Positions 55,135 through 64,000 of a stretch of DNA of 64,000 bases are shown in pieces (positions within the stretch are counted from its first letter, which is position 1; each line of letters opens with the position of its first letter). The DNA lies in the NCBI RefSeq assembly GCF_024807845.1, contig NZ_JANUEQ010000009.1, positions 124,001 to 188,000 of the forward strand. Direction: 5' to 3'. A model generated the notes under the pieces. The model had not been told where the DNA came from. It saw only the letters and a list, made by a program, of their open reading frames with translations, and did no database searches. Position numbers and translations under genes: made by a program. Source of the DNA: Klebsiella sp. BIGb0407. Its GTDB lineage: Bacteria > Pseudomonadota > Gammaproteobacteria > Enterobacterales > Enterobacteriaceae.

Positions 55135-55761
55135 TTATTCGTACAACATTTCAAATGAAATGAGGGCAGAATAAGCGCCTGGCTGCATAATTTCTGCGGT
55201 ACGTACAGGGGTGACATAATAAGTTAATACATTCTGCCCGGAATCAATCAGCAGTGGATTACTTTCTTTATCTAATGTCAGTGGCTGCCCCTGACCAGTA
55301 CTGAGTTCCAGCCCCAAACCTTGAACCCCCATAACCCTGGCAAACTGCGGCATAAAGGGTACTGAAGGAGCAACAAAACGTATTTTAACTGCGGGCTGAG
55401 TTGGGCTCCATGCCACTTGTCCTGTCTGCAGGTTTTTTAAATTGCTTTGCATTTGCATACAATCTTGCAGTTCTATCTGGAAAGGGATCGGCTGTCCCTT
55501 GGAACCAACACGAGGAAGATTCGCCGTCTCGGTATTACCTAAATCAACCGCCTGATAGGCTGAAGTCATCGATAACCGGCAAGGGCTCTCAGTCAGAGAA
55601 CCTGAAACGTAGAGTACGCCATTGGCACCATCGACATTCCAGTTATCAACAGGACGGTAGAGACGGCTATTCTCATCTGTCGCAGTAACATTCAAGCTGC
55701 ATACCAATGTACTGCCCAGTAAAAGGGCCTGCCAATAACACAGCATTTTTTTATTGAGCAT
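55135..55761 (-). CDS. Minor fimbrial subunit (MrpE-like position)
   Basis: A 208-aa subunit. I start at ATG 55761 with GAGGAAGGG ahead; the frame is open to 55824, but that part lies inside the chaperone gene. The signal peptide is MLCYWQALLLGSTLVCSLNVTA. The mature part has GVLYVSGSLTESPCRLSMTSAYQAVDLGNTETANLP, typical of fimbrial subunits, with a Cys pair and the end ...YSALISFEMLYE. It comes directly after the chaperone, like mrpE in the MR/P operon. Confidence 0.85.
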   Translation of the reverse strand: MLNKKMLCYWQALLLGSTLVCSLNVTATDENSRLYRPVDNWNVDGANGVLYVSGSLTESPCRLSMTSAYQAVDLGNTETANLPRVGSKGQPIPFQIELQDCMQMQSNLKNLQTGQVAWSPTQPAVKIRFVAPSVPFMPQFARVMGVQGLGLELSTGQGQPLTLDKESNPLLIDSGQNVLTYYVTPVRTAEIMQPGAYSALISFEMLYE

Positions 55762-55783
55762 TTGCCCTTCCTCCTGATAATTA

Positions 55784-56548
55784 TTATTTCTTAGTTGCGC
55801 TATTTTCAACGACCTTACATTCATTACTCTGACACTGGAATGTCAGCATTGGTCGGCCACCGTAATCATTGATGTAAGTTAAAACAGGACGATTACCCAG
55901 CTCTGACGGCTTAACACCTAAAGATGCTTCACCAAAAGGCGCAATCATCACCGGTGTAAAATCTTTCGCTTTTAGGGTTGCAGGTTTATCGTTTTCGGTC
56001 GCATTTATAATTGTCACATAGTATGGCGTAGGGTTTTTAACCATCATTTTGTCGCCACTTTTATTCAGGGTTAATTTGTCCTGAATAGGTGTTGCCATTC
56101 TATCGAGCTTAATTGCTTTAGGGCGATAGAACAGTTTCACACGTGTCTGTAACGCGATTTGTAAGGTGTTTGGCTTATCACTTTTCGGTGGTACTTCACG
56201 CAAGTTAAAATAGAACAGACTTTCTTTATCTTGTGGTAACTGGCTGATAGCCGGTAATGCCTCTATTTTTATCTGGCTGGCAGCGCCCGGCTCTACACGC
56301 TGCATCGGCGGCAGTACGACCAGTGGCGAGTTGATTTTGTCACCCTTCGAATTTTCAAGCCAGCCTTGGGCCAGATAAGGTAACTGTTTATTATTATTAG
56401 AAATATTTAAGGTGATAGATTTCTGATCGCCATCAAATATAACGCGAGTTCTGTCAAGTGCGATTGCACCCTGCGCGACCTGGCTTAATAACATCCCACC
56501 GGTTAACAAACTCATTATTAAATAGTTATGCTTATGTTTTTTCATCAT
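55784..56548 (-). CDS. Fimbrial periplasmic chaperone (PapD/FimC type)
   Basis: A 254-aa two-domain immunoglobulin-like chaperone. After the signal peptide it has IALDRTRVIFDGDQKSITLNISNNNKQLPYLAQGWLEN (the F1-G1 start), the signature FYFNLREVPPKSDKPNTLQIALQTRVKLFYRP near residues 100-135, with the conserved Arg and Lys anchoring the pilin C-terminus, and a C-terminal domain ending in a charged tail with a Cys pair. It delivers all subunits of this operon to the usher by donor-strand complementation. Confidence 0.94.
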   Translation of the reverse strand: MMKKHKHNYLIMSLLTGGMLLSQVAQGAIALDRTRVIFDGDQKSITLNISNNNKQLPYLAQGWLENSKGDKINSPLVVLPPMQRVEPGAASQIKIEALPAISQLPQDKESLFYFNLREVPPKSDKPNTLQIALQTRVKLFYRPKAIKLDRMATPIQDKLTLNKSGDKMMVKNPTPYYVTIINATENDKPATLKAKDFTPVMIAPFGEASLGVKPSELGNRPVLTYINDYGGRPMLTFQCQSNECKVVENSATKK

Positions 56549-56645
56549 TTAACCTTTATCACTCTGCAAGGAGCGGTTCGATTTCTGGAGTTTTATCTGC
56601 CTCATAAAATATAGTTCCTTTCTCCAGAAAGAGTATTTAATTTGC

Positions 56646-59168
56646 CTACAAAGGCTTAGTCACAGATTCGCAAGGGAGCAGTAATGTATCGTTCAAATCC
56701 ATCAGTTTTTCCGGGAAATTAATCTGGCAGGCGTTATCTTCACCCCACTTAACCAACATAACCTCACCTGCACGAATGCCGGAAATATAAGCGCTGCCGT
56801 CATCTCCGACCAAGCCAGTTCCCTGACCTTTGCTATTTACTATCTGAGCGCCAAATGGCGGTTTTTTACCGTCTACAAGACGCAGAACAGCCATAGCTTT
56901 TTGACCTGCAAGAACCTTGAATTGACGATAGCCCACAGCCCCCTCTGTTAGAGTTGCCTGAACAACAGACTGCTGGGCATCAACATCATCAGGTAAGGCA
57001 TTCAGATCAATTTGCGCCTTACTTCTATAATAGCTACTGACATCACCCACAACCGCTTTACCAAATCTATTGGATTCAACAGCAGCCCCGAATCCTTTAA
57101 TCGGTACGTTCGCCACACCTTCAGTATCAACCAGCATACGGGTTCCCCCCATGCTGTTCATTCTATGGAATCCACCACCTTCCGGAGTAACGGTTAACCC
57201 ACCTGAGGCTGACAGTCCATAGGCACTGTATTGGTTATGCTGATAACTGCCATTCGCCGTTAAACGCGCAATATCACCCTGGTAGGTAATAAATGCCGTC
57301 CCCGATCCACCTTGTCGGCCGGTTCCAGCACCTAACTGATAGCTGGTACGATCATTCACCCGGTCATGATAGGTGACACGATTTGTCGTATCGTAACGAG
57401 TGCTGTTCAGTGAATAACCTAAGTTGGCACCATTACTTAATGGAAGTGAAGTAGAAAGATATAAACTATCGTCTTTCACGCCATTGTACATACTGCGGTT
57501 TGCGGACAAATTGACGCTAACATTTTTGATTGGCCCAATGTCCATATAACGAGACAGGGACAAGCTGTAATAGTTATTATCTGGCATATCCCAATATGTT
57601 TGATGGTTATAGTTAAGGGATGCCGATACACCAAGATCACGGAAATTCTTGGTCAGTGAAATCGTATAAAGTTCTTTGTTACTGCCATAACGTGCACCGG
57701 TATTTCTAGCCAACAGAAAATCTGACATGCTCATAAAGTCACGTTCAGAGAAACGATAACCAGCGAACTGAATTTGACTGTCAATAGAATCAAATCGTTT
57801 GGCGTAGCTTAAGCGGTAAGATCCACCTTTGAGCATCTCCTGTCCTGCCAAACGAGCGAATGACTGCGTGACATCGACAGAGATAGCACCAAACATTAAT
57901 AAATCACGGCCAATACCAATCGAGAAAGCGTTATAATTTTTACTGTTTAAGCTACCGCCAAACATTGACCAGCCATTGCTGATCCCCCAGGAAAATTCAC
58001 CTGAGGCAAAATTATCACCTTCACTATGACGATCAATATCTGACGGTTTACCCAGTGATAACTTGTACTGGATTTGTCCTGGTCGTGTCAGATACGGGAG
58101 GTTTGCGGTATCAACCTGATATTCTTGTACAGATCCATTTTGTTCTTCAATTTTGACATCTAACTTACCGCTTACCGCATCACTTAAGTTTTGAATACGG
58201 AACGGCCCAGGAGCAACCTGTTCAGTATAGATAACACGGCCCTGCTGACTGATGGTCACTGTCGCATTCGACTGTGCTATACCGGTTATCTCAGGCGCAT
58301 AGCCACGGATATTGGGCGGAAGCATATTAATATCAGAACGAAGACTTGCCCCAATAAAACGAAATGAGTCAAAAAGATTAGATACCAGATAATCTTCACC
58401 CATGACTAATTTCGCAGAGAGGCTCGATAATGCTCTGTAGGCATAAAATCGACTCCACTGGAAATCTTTATTGGTCGGCTCATCGGAACCCGTCATGTGG
58501 TTTAAACGACTTTGCCAGTCGGCACGAATACGCCATGCGCCTATATTGGCACCGGTAATACCGTTGCCATTCAATGAATAACTATTGCTGCCACCCGTTC
58601 TATGAGAACGGTTAGCATTAGCGTTAATGCTATAATCAGTAATAAAGGCAGGCACACCCTCATCCCAGCGAGAAGGGGGATCCCAGTTAGGCGCCGTGTA
58701 TTCTAAGTATGCCTGAGGAATACTGATATATAAGGAAGATGTTGCCAGATCGCCCCGTATTTGTAATCCATTGAGGCTGGCAGGATCAAGACACTGGCCA
58801 TCATGCCACCACGTAAGAGACTTCAGCGCAGTGCTGGTTAAACCAAACAGATCAACAAGTTCCGGTGATAAACAGGCCATACTGCCCTTAGGATCATCCG
58901 GCGGAGTATAATAAGTTATTGATTCTTCTTTTAAATTATCGCTATTAACTTTTAATTCTAATAGATAGGTGCCAGGCATGATATAGCCAGCACGAGAAAA
59001 ATGATCGAGGTTAATATTTTCCTTGTCTTTAACATCTAACACATCAGTATTAAATTCAATTGTATCGGATGGATTATATGCCCAAGCACTATTAAGGGAC
59101 AATAAAGCCAGCATTACTGAAAATGCACTCCTCCTCAATAAAAAATTCGACTTGATATGTAAAGACAT
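56646..59168 (-). CDS. Fimbrial outer-membrane usher (PapC/FimD type)
   Basis: An 840-aa outer-membrane usher, full length for the family. The signal peptide ends in SLNSAWA. The N-terminal periplasmic domain starts IEFNTDVLDVKDKENINLDHFSRAGYIMPGTYLLELKVN and recognises the loaded chaperone. DINMLPPNIRGYAPEITGIAQSNATVTISQQGRVIY is the family signature at the start of the barrel/plug region. Long beta-barrel sequence follows. The C-terminal domain (LVDGKKPPFGAQIVNSKGQGTGLVGDDGSAYISG) ends with a Cys pair. It assembles and secretes the fimbria. Confidence 0.95.
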   Translation of the reverse strand: MSLHIKSNFLLRRSAFSVMLALLSLNSAWAYNPSDTIEFNTDVLDVKDKENINLDHFSRAGYIMPGTYLLELKVNSDNLKEESITYYTPPDDPKGSMACLSPELVDLFGLTSTALKSLTWWHDGQCLDPASLNGLQIRGDLATSSLYISIPQAYLEYTAPNWDPPSRWDEGVPAFITDYSINANANRSHRTGGSNSYSLNGNGITGANIGAWRIRADWQSRLNHMTGSDEPTNKDFQWSRFYAYRALSSLSAKLVMGEDYLVSNLFDSFRFIGASLRSDINMLPPNIRGYAPEITGIAQSNATVTISQQGRVIYTEQVAPGPFRIQNLSDAVSGKLDVKIEEQNGSVQEYQVDTANLPYLTRPGQIQYKLSLGKPSDIDRHSEGDNFASGEFSWGISNGWSMFGGSLNSKNYNAFSIGIGRDLLMFGAISVDVTQSFARLAGQEMLKGGSYRLSYAKRFDSIDSQIQFAGYRFSERDFMSMSDFLLARNTGARYGSNKELYTISLTKNFRDLGVSASLNYNHQTYWDMPDNNYYSLSLSRYMDIGPIKNVSVNLSANRSMYNGVKDDSLYLSTSLPLSNGANLGYSLNSTRYDTTNRVTYHDRVNDRTSYQLGAGTGRQGGSGTAFITYQGDIARLTANGSYQHNQYSAYGLSASGGLTVTPEGGGFHRMNSMGGTRMLVDTEGVANVPIKGFGAAVESNRFGKAVVGDVSSYYRSKAQIDLNALPDDVDAQQSVVQATLTEGAVGYRQFKVLAGQKAMAVLRLVDGKKPPFGAQIVNSKGQGTGLVGDDGSAYISGIRAGEVMLVKWGEDNACQINFPEKLMDLNDTLLLPCESVTKPL

Positions 59169-59216
59169 AAAAAATATCCCTAATAATGTTTAAGAATAAC
59201 AAGGGTTAATAACATA

Positions 59217-59756
59217 TCAGTAATAATCTACTTTAAAGCGAATAATACTTTGATAAGCCCCGGCTCGTAATGGACTATTATCTGAGACTAATCGAAGTTT
59301 ATAGCTCAAACGCATGGTAGGAGGCGTAATCTCTTGTTCCGGTAATGCTTCACCAGGTACAACCTGTTTCTGATTTTCATCCTGCATATACAACGCAACA
59401 CCCCTTGCCTCGCCCATAACCTCAAATAACCCATCTTTAGATGGGCCATCGAAAGTCATTTGTAATGTTTTCCACGTTTTTGATGGATCGCTGTCTTTAA
59501 CTAATTCACAATCAACCAAAAAAATATCAACATCGCGAGTAGGTCCCCCACCCAGCTGATTAATTACAGCTAAAGGGATCGCACCCATGTTAATAACCTG
59601 ATCTTGCGATTCCATCGCAATATTGCAAGCAGCATCGGTGATTTCACCGTTCATCGTTACGGTGCCCGAACCAGCCGGTGCTGCTGCTTTAGCAATAGGA
59701 AGGACAATAAATAAGGAAAGAAAAAGCATCCCTTTACTTAAGGTATTAATTCCCAC
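59217..59756 (-). CDS. Fimbrial subunit (MrpB-like position)
   Basis: A 179-aa pilin-fold protein with signal peptide (GMLFLSLFIVLPIAKAAA). The mature part is GSGTVTMNGEITDAACNIAMESQDQVINMGAIPLAVI and a second Cys in LVDCELVKD, ending IIRFKVDYY. It closely follows the major pilin gene and is similar to it (AAC.IA.ES.DQ pattern), so it probably arose by duplication. In MR/P the equivalent MrpB ends or anchors the rod. Confidence 0.88.
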   Translation of the reverse strand: MGINTLSKGMLFLSLFIVLPIAKAAAPAGSGTVTMNGEITDAACNIAMESQDQVINMGAIPLAVINQLGGGPTRDVDIFLVDCELVKDSDPSKTWKTLQMTFDGPSKDGLFEVMGEARGVALYMQDENQKQVVPGEALPEQEITPPTMRLSYKLRLVSDNSPLRAGAYQSIIRFKVDYY

Positions 59757-59786
59757 TTTATTATCCCTCTTATTATTTACGAATTC

Positions 59787-60329
59787 TTATTCGTAATCCA
59801 TGGTGAAGTTAGCCAGTGCGGTAAATGCACCCGGAGTTGCAGTACCCGCTGCAGCACCTTGTAAGTAGGCAGAGAACAGCAGGGAGTTATCACCATTCTG
59901 GAAATTGATATCTGTAGATGATGAGCCATCAAGGGTAACTGGCTGGCCATTCAGACCAATAATCACAACACCAGCACCAGCTGCTGCACCTTGAATTGCC
60001 AGAGTATTAGGAACTTCATTGCTGATACCGCCAGTGAATGTAACTTTAGCGAGGTTTTTAGCGGTAGGATCTACAGTGGTATCAGTCATTTCACAATCCA
60101 CTAATTCAATAGTGAAAGGAACTGGACGAGATGTACCACCACTTGCTAATTGTTTGGTAGTAACCTGGCCAAGATTAACGGTCTGATCAACAGATTCAGG
60201 CGCAATACCACAAGCGGCTGAAATAATTGAACCTTCAAATGTTACAGTACCATCACCCTGGCTATCTGCAGCAAATACTGATGCACTCATAACGCCAGAA
60301 ACTAATACTGCTAATATAATCTTTTTCAT
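59787..60329 (-). CDS. Major fimbrial subunit (FimA/MrpA-type pilin)
   Basis: A 180-aa major pilin, first gene of the operon. The signal peptide KKIILAVLVSGVMSASVFA cleaves before ADSQGDG. The mature pilin has GTVTFEGSIISAACGIAPESVDQTVNLGQV (first Cys), VPFTIELVDCEMTD (second Cys), the late GDNSLLFSAYLQGAAAGTATPGAFTALANFTMDYE and the terminal donor-strand pattern with penultimate Tyr. Ala- and Gly-rich composition is typical of rod subunits. A good ribosome binding site (GAGGCG) lies ahead. Confidence 0.93.
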   Translation of the reverse strand: MKKIILAVLVSGVMSASVFAADSQGDGTVTFEGSIISAACGIAPESVDQTVNLGQVTTKQLASGGTSRPVPFTIELVDCEMTDTTVDPTAKNLAKVTFTGGISNEVPNTLAIQGAAAGAGVVIIGLNGQPVTLDGSSSTDINFQNGDNSLLFSAYLQGAAAGTATPGAFTALANFTMDYE

Positions 60330-61149
60330 GATCCGCCTCTATATAGAATAAATTTGTTTGTTAAAAGTTTATGCTGCTAGTCTTACTTCACTTCAGTTGC
60401 TATAAGACATGTTGATTGACTATATCTTCATACTCAGTTACTGCTTTACGTACTGATATTTATTCTCATTTAATAAACAAGAAAATTAATACGCACGAAT
60501 TAATTGCATCATAAATCCCCCAAAGGATATTTTGAGGCAGTACAATTTCAAATTAATTATATTTAGCAACTCAGCGAATGATTAATAGGTTAAACATCAT
60601 TTCCGCTGAGAGCAACAATTTTCTAATTATTCAAAACAATTTGACACTTCCATACACTATTCGTTAATTAACATAGGAATATTATTAGTAACGTCACGTA
60701 AATATAATAATAAGTGATCTTAATAACCAATAACCACAGTTACTATTCACATAAATTACGTGATTGTAATAAAAAAGATCCAATTTAATTAATTTATTTA
60801 ACCTTGTGATTATTTATTAACTCTATGAAGGTAAGATTAGACGATGATTTTTTTTTGTCAAAAAACATTTCTATACTTTTATCTAAAAACCGACTAAAAA
60901 TCACCCAATAAAAACAAAAAAACCTGTTGAATCAATGATTAATTATTTAATATCCATTAGGACGTTTCTTATTCATTTTTATTAAAGACCTACAACAATA
61001 AAGAGATTAGATTAAATATGTTTCTTATCAAAATTATTCCACAATGTTACTTGCACTTTCCTCCAAATAGACTACGTGGCTATATGAATACCACTCCATA
61101 TAGATAACTTACTAAATTATTTAGCATTTGAGGTAAACGATAAAAATTA
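60330..61149. promoter_or_regulatory. AT-rich upstream region of the fimbrial operon
   Basis: 820 very AT-rich bases without a credible gene. The region must hold the fimbrial promoter. Its composition invites H-NS silencing (inference). It holds the word ATAAATCCCCC at 60511-60521, an inverted copy of the tandem-repeat core at 61150. No recombinase gene is present. Confidence 0.5.
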
Positions 61150-61250
61150 GGGGGATTTATCTCTTCATAATTAGGATGATTCTCTTTGTATTGGGATTTA
61201 TCTTTTTATATTAGGATTTATCCTTTCGCGGTGGGATTTATCTCTTTATA
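61150..61250. repeat. Five tandem 20-bp direct repeats
   Basis: Units start at 61150, 61171, 61191, 61211 and 61231, with consensus TTGGGATTTATCTCTTTATA. The third and fifth are the best copies and the second and fourth carry several changes. A degenerate sixth unit may begin near 61250. The period is close to two helical turns, so all copies face the same side of the DNA. They lie between the fimbrial operon and ssb. Confidence 0.8.
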
Positions 61251-61524
61251 TGGGTTTGTTCTCACCAGTTAACCAGTACAGGTAGCTTTTACCAACGCGT
61301 ATGCAATCGAGTCCTCTCTTTATTGCTGTTGATGCTTTCGGCCTCAAGGTGGCGACAATAGTTTGCCCTTATACCTCATTAATCAATATCAATTAACCAC
61401 AATATAAATATGGTTAATATATTCAGCCCCTCATGATCCAGATGAGCGATCACTACTACGACGCCAGCTGACTTCTGACATTCCGTCCTAATAAATAGCG
61501 GTCATCAAGGCGCACACAAAGAAA

Positions 61525-61552
61525 AAGCCCCGATGCTTACGCACCGGGGCTT
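61525..61552 (-). terminator. Rho-independent terminator of ssb
   Basis: 8-bp stem AAGCCCCG (61525-61532) with its complement at 61545-61552. On the minus strand a T-run follows (A-run at 61522-61526). It lies 37 bases after the ssb stop. Confidence 0.85.
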
Positions 61553-61588
61553 GCAGTTAAAACTTTATAAAAAAGTCTATGGTAGTTT

Positions 61589-62122
61589 TTAGAACGGAAT
61601 ATCGTCGTCAAAATCCATTGGCGGTTCATTAGACGGTGCAGGCGCTGCATTCTGCTGTGGGCGAGATTGCGCACCGCCGCTGAACTGATTGCTTGCCTGT
61701 GGCTGCTGTGGCTGACCCCAGCTACCTTGTTGCTGGCCTGCGTTACCGCCACCAGCAGGAGCTCCACCGCCCTGACGGCCACCCAGCATTTGCATGGTAC
61801 CACCAACGTTAACCACGACTTCGGTAGTGTATTTTTCTACACCGGCCTGATCGGTCCATTTACGGGTTTGCAGAGCACCTTCTATATAGACCTGGGAACC
61901 CTTACGCAGATACTCACCCGCGACTTCGGCAAGCTTGCCGAACAGTACAACGCGGTGCCATTCTGTTTTTTCTTTGGTTTCGCCGGTTTGCTTGTCACGC
62001 CAGGACTCTGAAGTGGCCAGAGTGATGTTAGCAACAGCACCACCATTTGGCATATAGCGTACTTCTGGATCCTGACCAAGATTCCCGACGAGAATCACTT
62101 TGTTTACGCCTCTGCTGGCCAT
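61589..62122 (-). CDS. ssb: Single-stranded DNA-binding protein
   Basis: Homotetrameric ssDNA-binding protein for replication, repair and recombination, 177 aa (E. coli 178). The OB-fold N-terminal domain is [46 protein letters not shown] through GGTMQML near residue 112. A Gly/Gln/Pro-rich flexible linker follows. The C-terminal tip MDFDDDIPF recruits partner proteins. It is divergent from uvrA with the LexA box between them. The terminator follows. Confidence 0.97.
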   Translation of the reverse strand: MASRGVNKVILVGNLGQDPEVRYMPNGGAVANITLATSESWRDKQTGETKEKTEWHRVVLFGKLAEVAGEYLRKGSQVYIEGALQTRKWTDQAGVEKYTTEVVVNVGGTMQMLGGRQGGGAPAGGGNAGQQQGSWGQPQQPQASNQFSGGAQSRPQQNAAPAPSNEPPMDFDDDIPF

Positions 62123-62246
62123 ATTCGTATCTCCTGGAACATGTAATAAATAGTCTAAACGATCAATTCTATCATGCTACCGCCGATGTTTATAGCTGAG
62201 AGCAGCATTCCAGCAATTGTCCTGACGATACATTATTTCATCAAAC

Positions 62247-62266
62247 CACTGGATATTCATTCAGCT
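62247..62266. promoter_or_regulatory. LexA (SOS) box between ssb and uvrA
   Basis: CTGGATATTCATTCAG has the CTG-N10-CAG core at 62249-62264. The E. coli uvrA/ssb box, as I recall it, has the same central ATATTCATTCAG. This indicates SOS control of uvrA and one ssb promoter. Confidence 0.9.
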
Positions 62267-62349
62267 TTTATTATGCCATAATGAATTATTAAGGCCTTCG
62301 GTGGTGCAATCGGCACCAGCCACACATCATTGTCGTTCGGGAAAAGTGA

Positions 62350-64000
62350 ATGGATAAGATAGAAGTTCGGGGCGCCCGCACCCATAATCTCAAAAATATC
62401 AACCTCGTCATCCCGCGTGACAAACTTATCGTTATCACGGGGCTTTCGGGTTCGGGTAAATCATCACTGGCATTCGATACGCTTTATGCTGAAGGCCAGC
62501 GTCGTTACGTTGAGTCTCTTTCTGCTTATGCGCGTCAGTTTCTGTCGCTGATGGAAAAGCCGGATGTCGACCATATAGAAGGTCTGTCACCGGCCATTTC
62601 GATTGAACAAAAATCGACGTCCCATAACCCGCGTTCTACCGTGGGCACTATTACAGAAGTGCACGATTATCTGCGTCTGCTGTATGCCCGTGTTGGCGAG
62701 CCACGTTGCCCGGATCACGATATTCCGCTGGCAGCACAAACCGTCAGTCAGATGGTTGATAACGTCCTGGCACAGCCTGAAGGTCGTCGTTTAATGTTAC
62801 TCGCGCCGATTATTAAAGATCGTAAAGGCGAGCATACCAAGACCCTGGAAAACCTGGCGGGCCAGGGCTATATCCGGGCACGTATTGATGGTGAAGTCTG
62901 CGATCTGTCCGATCCCCCTAAACTGGAATTACAGAAAAAGCACACGATAGAAGTGGTAGTGGACCGCTTTAAAGTCCGGGAAGATATTAGCCAGCGTCTG
63001 GCTGAGTCATTTGAAACCGCGCTGGAATTGTCTGGCGGCTCGGCAATTGTCGCCGATATGGATGATGCTCAGGCGGAAGAAATGCTGTTTTCTGCGAATT
63101 TTGCCTGCCCGGTTTGCGGCTACAGCATGCGTGAGTTAGAACCGCGTCTGTTTTCCTTTAATAACCCGGCCGGAGCCTGCCCGACCTGTGATGGCCTGGG
63201 CGTGCAACAGTATTTCGACCCTGACAGAGTGGTGCAGAATACCGAGCTGTCACTGGCCGGAGGAGCGATCCGTGGTTGGGATCGTCGCAACTTCTACTAC
63301 TTCACCATGTTACGTTCCCTGGCAGACCACTATAAGTTTGATGTTGAAACGCCATGGAATGAACTGAGCAACTCCGTGAAGCAGGTGGTGTTGCATGGGT
63401 CAGGTAAAGAGACCATAGAATTTAACTATATGAACGATCGCGGCGATACTTCTGTACGCCGCCATCCGTTTGAAGGCGTTTTAAATAATATGGAACGCCG
63501 CTATAAAGAGACAGAATCTTCGGCGGTACGTGAGGAACTGGCGAAATACATCAGCAGCCGCCCTTGTAACAGCTGCGGTGGTACACGACTGCGTCGCGAA
63601 GCTCGCCATGTATTTATCGAGAATACGGCGCTGCCGACCATTTCCGATATGAGCATCGGCCATGCGATGGAATTCTTCCAGAACATGAAACTCAGCGGTC
63701 AGCGTGCTCAGATTGCTGAAAAAGTCATGAAAGAGATTGGCGATCGCCTGCGGTTCTTAGTCAATGTCGGCCTGAATTATCTGTCGCTTTCCCGTTCGGC
63801 AGAAACCCTTTCCGGGGGAGAAGCTCAGCGTATCCGTCTGGCCAGCCAGATTGGTGCCGGGTTAGTCGGCGTGATGTATGTTCTGGATGAACCTTCTATC
63901 GGGCTGCATCAGCGTGATAATGAACGTTTGCTGGAAACGCTGATCCATCTGCGTAATCTCGGTAATACGGTGATTGTGGTTGAGCATGACGAAGATGCGA
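62350..64000 (+). CDS. uvrA: UvrABC excinuclease subunit A (3' end outside window)
   Basis: ATPase and damage sensor of nucleotide excision repair. The first 550 residues of about 940 are present; the frame is open to the last base, so the truncation is only the window edge. The opening [14 protein letters not shown] is followed by the first P-loop [14 protein letters not shown] (31-44). The zinc module starts at [14 protein letters not shown] near 253, and the signature and Walker B region is [38 protein letters not shown] near residues 487-525. The protein is nearly the same as E. coli UvrA over the region seen. Confidence 0.97.
   Translation, partial: MDKIEVRGARTHNLKNINLVIPRDKLIVITGLSGSGKSSLAFDTLYAEGQRRYVESLSAYARQFLSLMEKPDVDHIEGLSPAISIEQKSTSHNPRSTVGTITEVHDYLRLLYARVGEPRCPDHDIPLAAQTVSQMVDNVLAQPEGRRLMLLAPIIKDRKGEHTKTLENLAGQGYIRARIDGEVCDLSDPPKLELQKKHTIEVVVDRFKVREDISQRLAESFETALELSGGSAIVADMDDAQAEEMLFSANFACPVCGYSMRELEPRLFSFNNPAGACPTCDGLGVQQYFDPDRVVQNTELSLAGGAIRGWDRRNFYYFTMLRSLADHYKFDVETPWNELSNSVKQVVLHGSGKETIEFNYMNDRGDTSVRRHPFEGVLNNMERRYKETESSAVREELAKYISSRPCNSCGGTRLRREARHVFIENTALPTISDMSIGHAMEFFQNMKLSGQRAQIAEKVMKEIGDRLRFLVNVGLNYLSLSRSAETLSGGEAQRIRLASQIGAGLVGVMYVLDEPSIGLHQRDNERLLETLIHLRNLGNTVIVVEHDEDA

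Noticed and set aside
61150-61250. Possible CRISPR array
   Set aside because: The units abut directly without spacers, are only 20 bp and show no cas genes nearby.

Overview
The window reads as chromosome of a gamma-proteobacterium of the order Enterobacterales, close to but distinct from Escherichia coli. Many proteins match E. coli K-12 products almost end to end from memory (UvrA, Ssb, SoxR, SoxS, GhxP, YjcE, ActP, YjcH, Acs, CrfC, YjcZ, YjdM, RspA, RspR, Ivy). The order acs-yjcH-actP / yjcE / ghxP / soxR-soxS / yjcB / ssb-uvrA follows the E. coli backbone, but accessory blocks are inserted in it. The genus cannot be named from the sequence alone. No rRNA, tRNA, CRISPR array, transposase or phage gene was seen.

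Layout. 1-3.6 kb: a ribose-type sugar ABC importer (permease end, lipoprotein binding protein, double ATPase) with a short pentulose-phosphate-3-epimerase-like enzyme. 3.8-5.3 kb: a membrane-anchored alpha/beta hydrolase. 5.5-10.4 kb: a hexuronate/mannonate locus with a GntR regulator (RspR), a mannitol-dehydrogenase-family oxidoreductase, an MFS carrier and D-mannonate dehydratase (RspA). 10.8-12.4 kb: an NAD(P)-binding protein and the GST-like YghU. 12.4-16 kb: the Mn/Fe importer SitABCD, preceded by adjacent Fur and MntR sites. 16-20.5 kb: an SDR with a divergent HxlR regulator, then YjcZ and the dynamin-like CrfC. 21-26 kb: small stress and housekeeping genes (YjdM, glutaminase, GNAT, lipoprotein, an orphan, nitroreductase, Ivy, DUF1737).

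26.7-36.6 kb is the conserved backbone: acetate uptake and activation, a Na+/H+ antiporter, the purine permease GhxP with PurR-like boxes, the SoxR/SoxS redox switch with its textbook 19-bp-spacer promoter, and YjcB. 37-40 kb encodes Dat and Ddc, which make 1,3-diaminopropane from aspartate semialdehyde. 40-46.9 kb (minus strand) is a LysR-linked operon that couples an amino-acid-type ABC importer to two carboxymuconolactone-decarboxylase/AhpD-type proteins and a flavin monooxygenase. This is the least-described unit in the window. 47-52.2 kb is a self-contained, Fur-controlled cell-surface signalling and uptake unit: TonB-like protein, FecR-like anti-sigma, FecI-like ECF sigma factor, and an outer-membrane receptor with a signalling domain.

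52.3-60.3 kb is a nine-gene chaperone/usher fimbrial operon laid out like Proteus MR/P, followed upstream by 1.26 kb of AT-rich non-coding DNA. That DNA carries five tandem 20-bp repeats and an inverted copy of the repeat core. 61.6-64 kb holds ssb and uvrA, divergent around a LexA box; uvrA runs off the end of the window.
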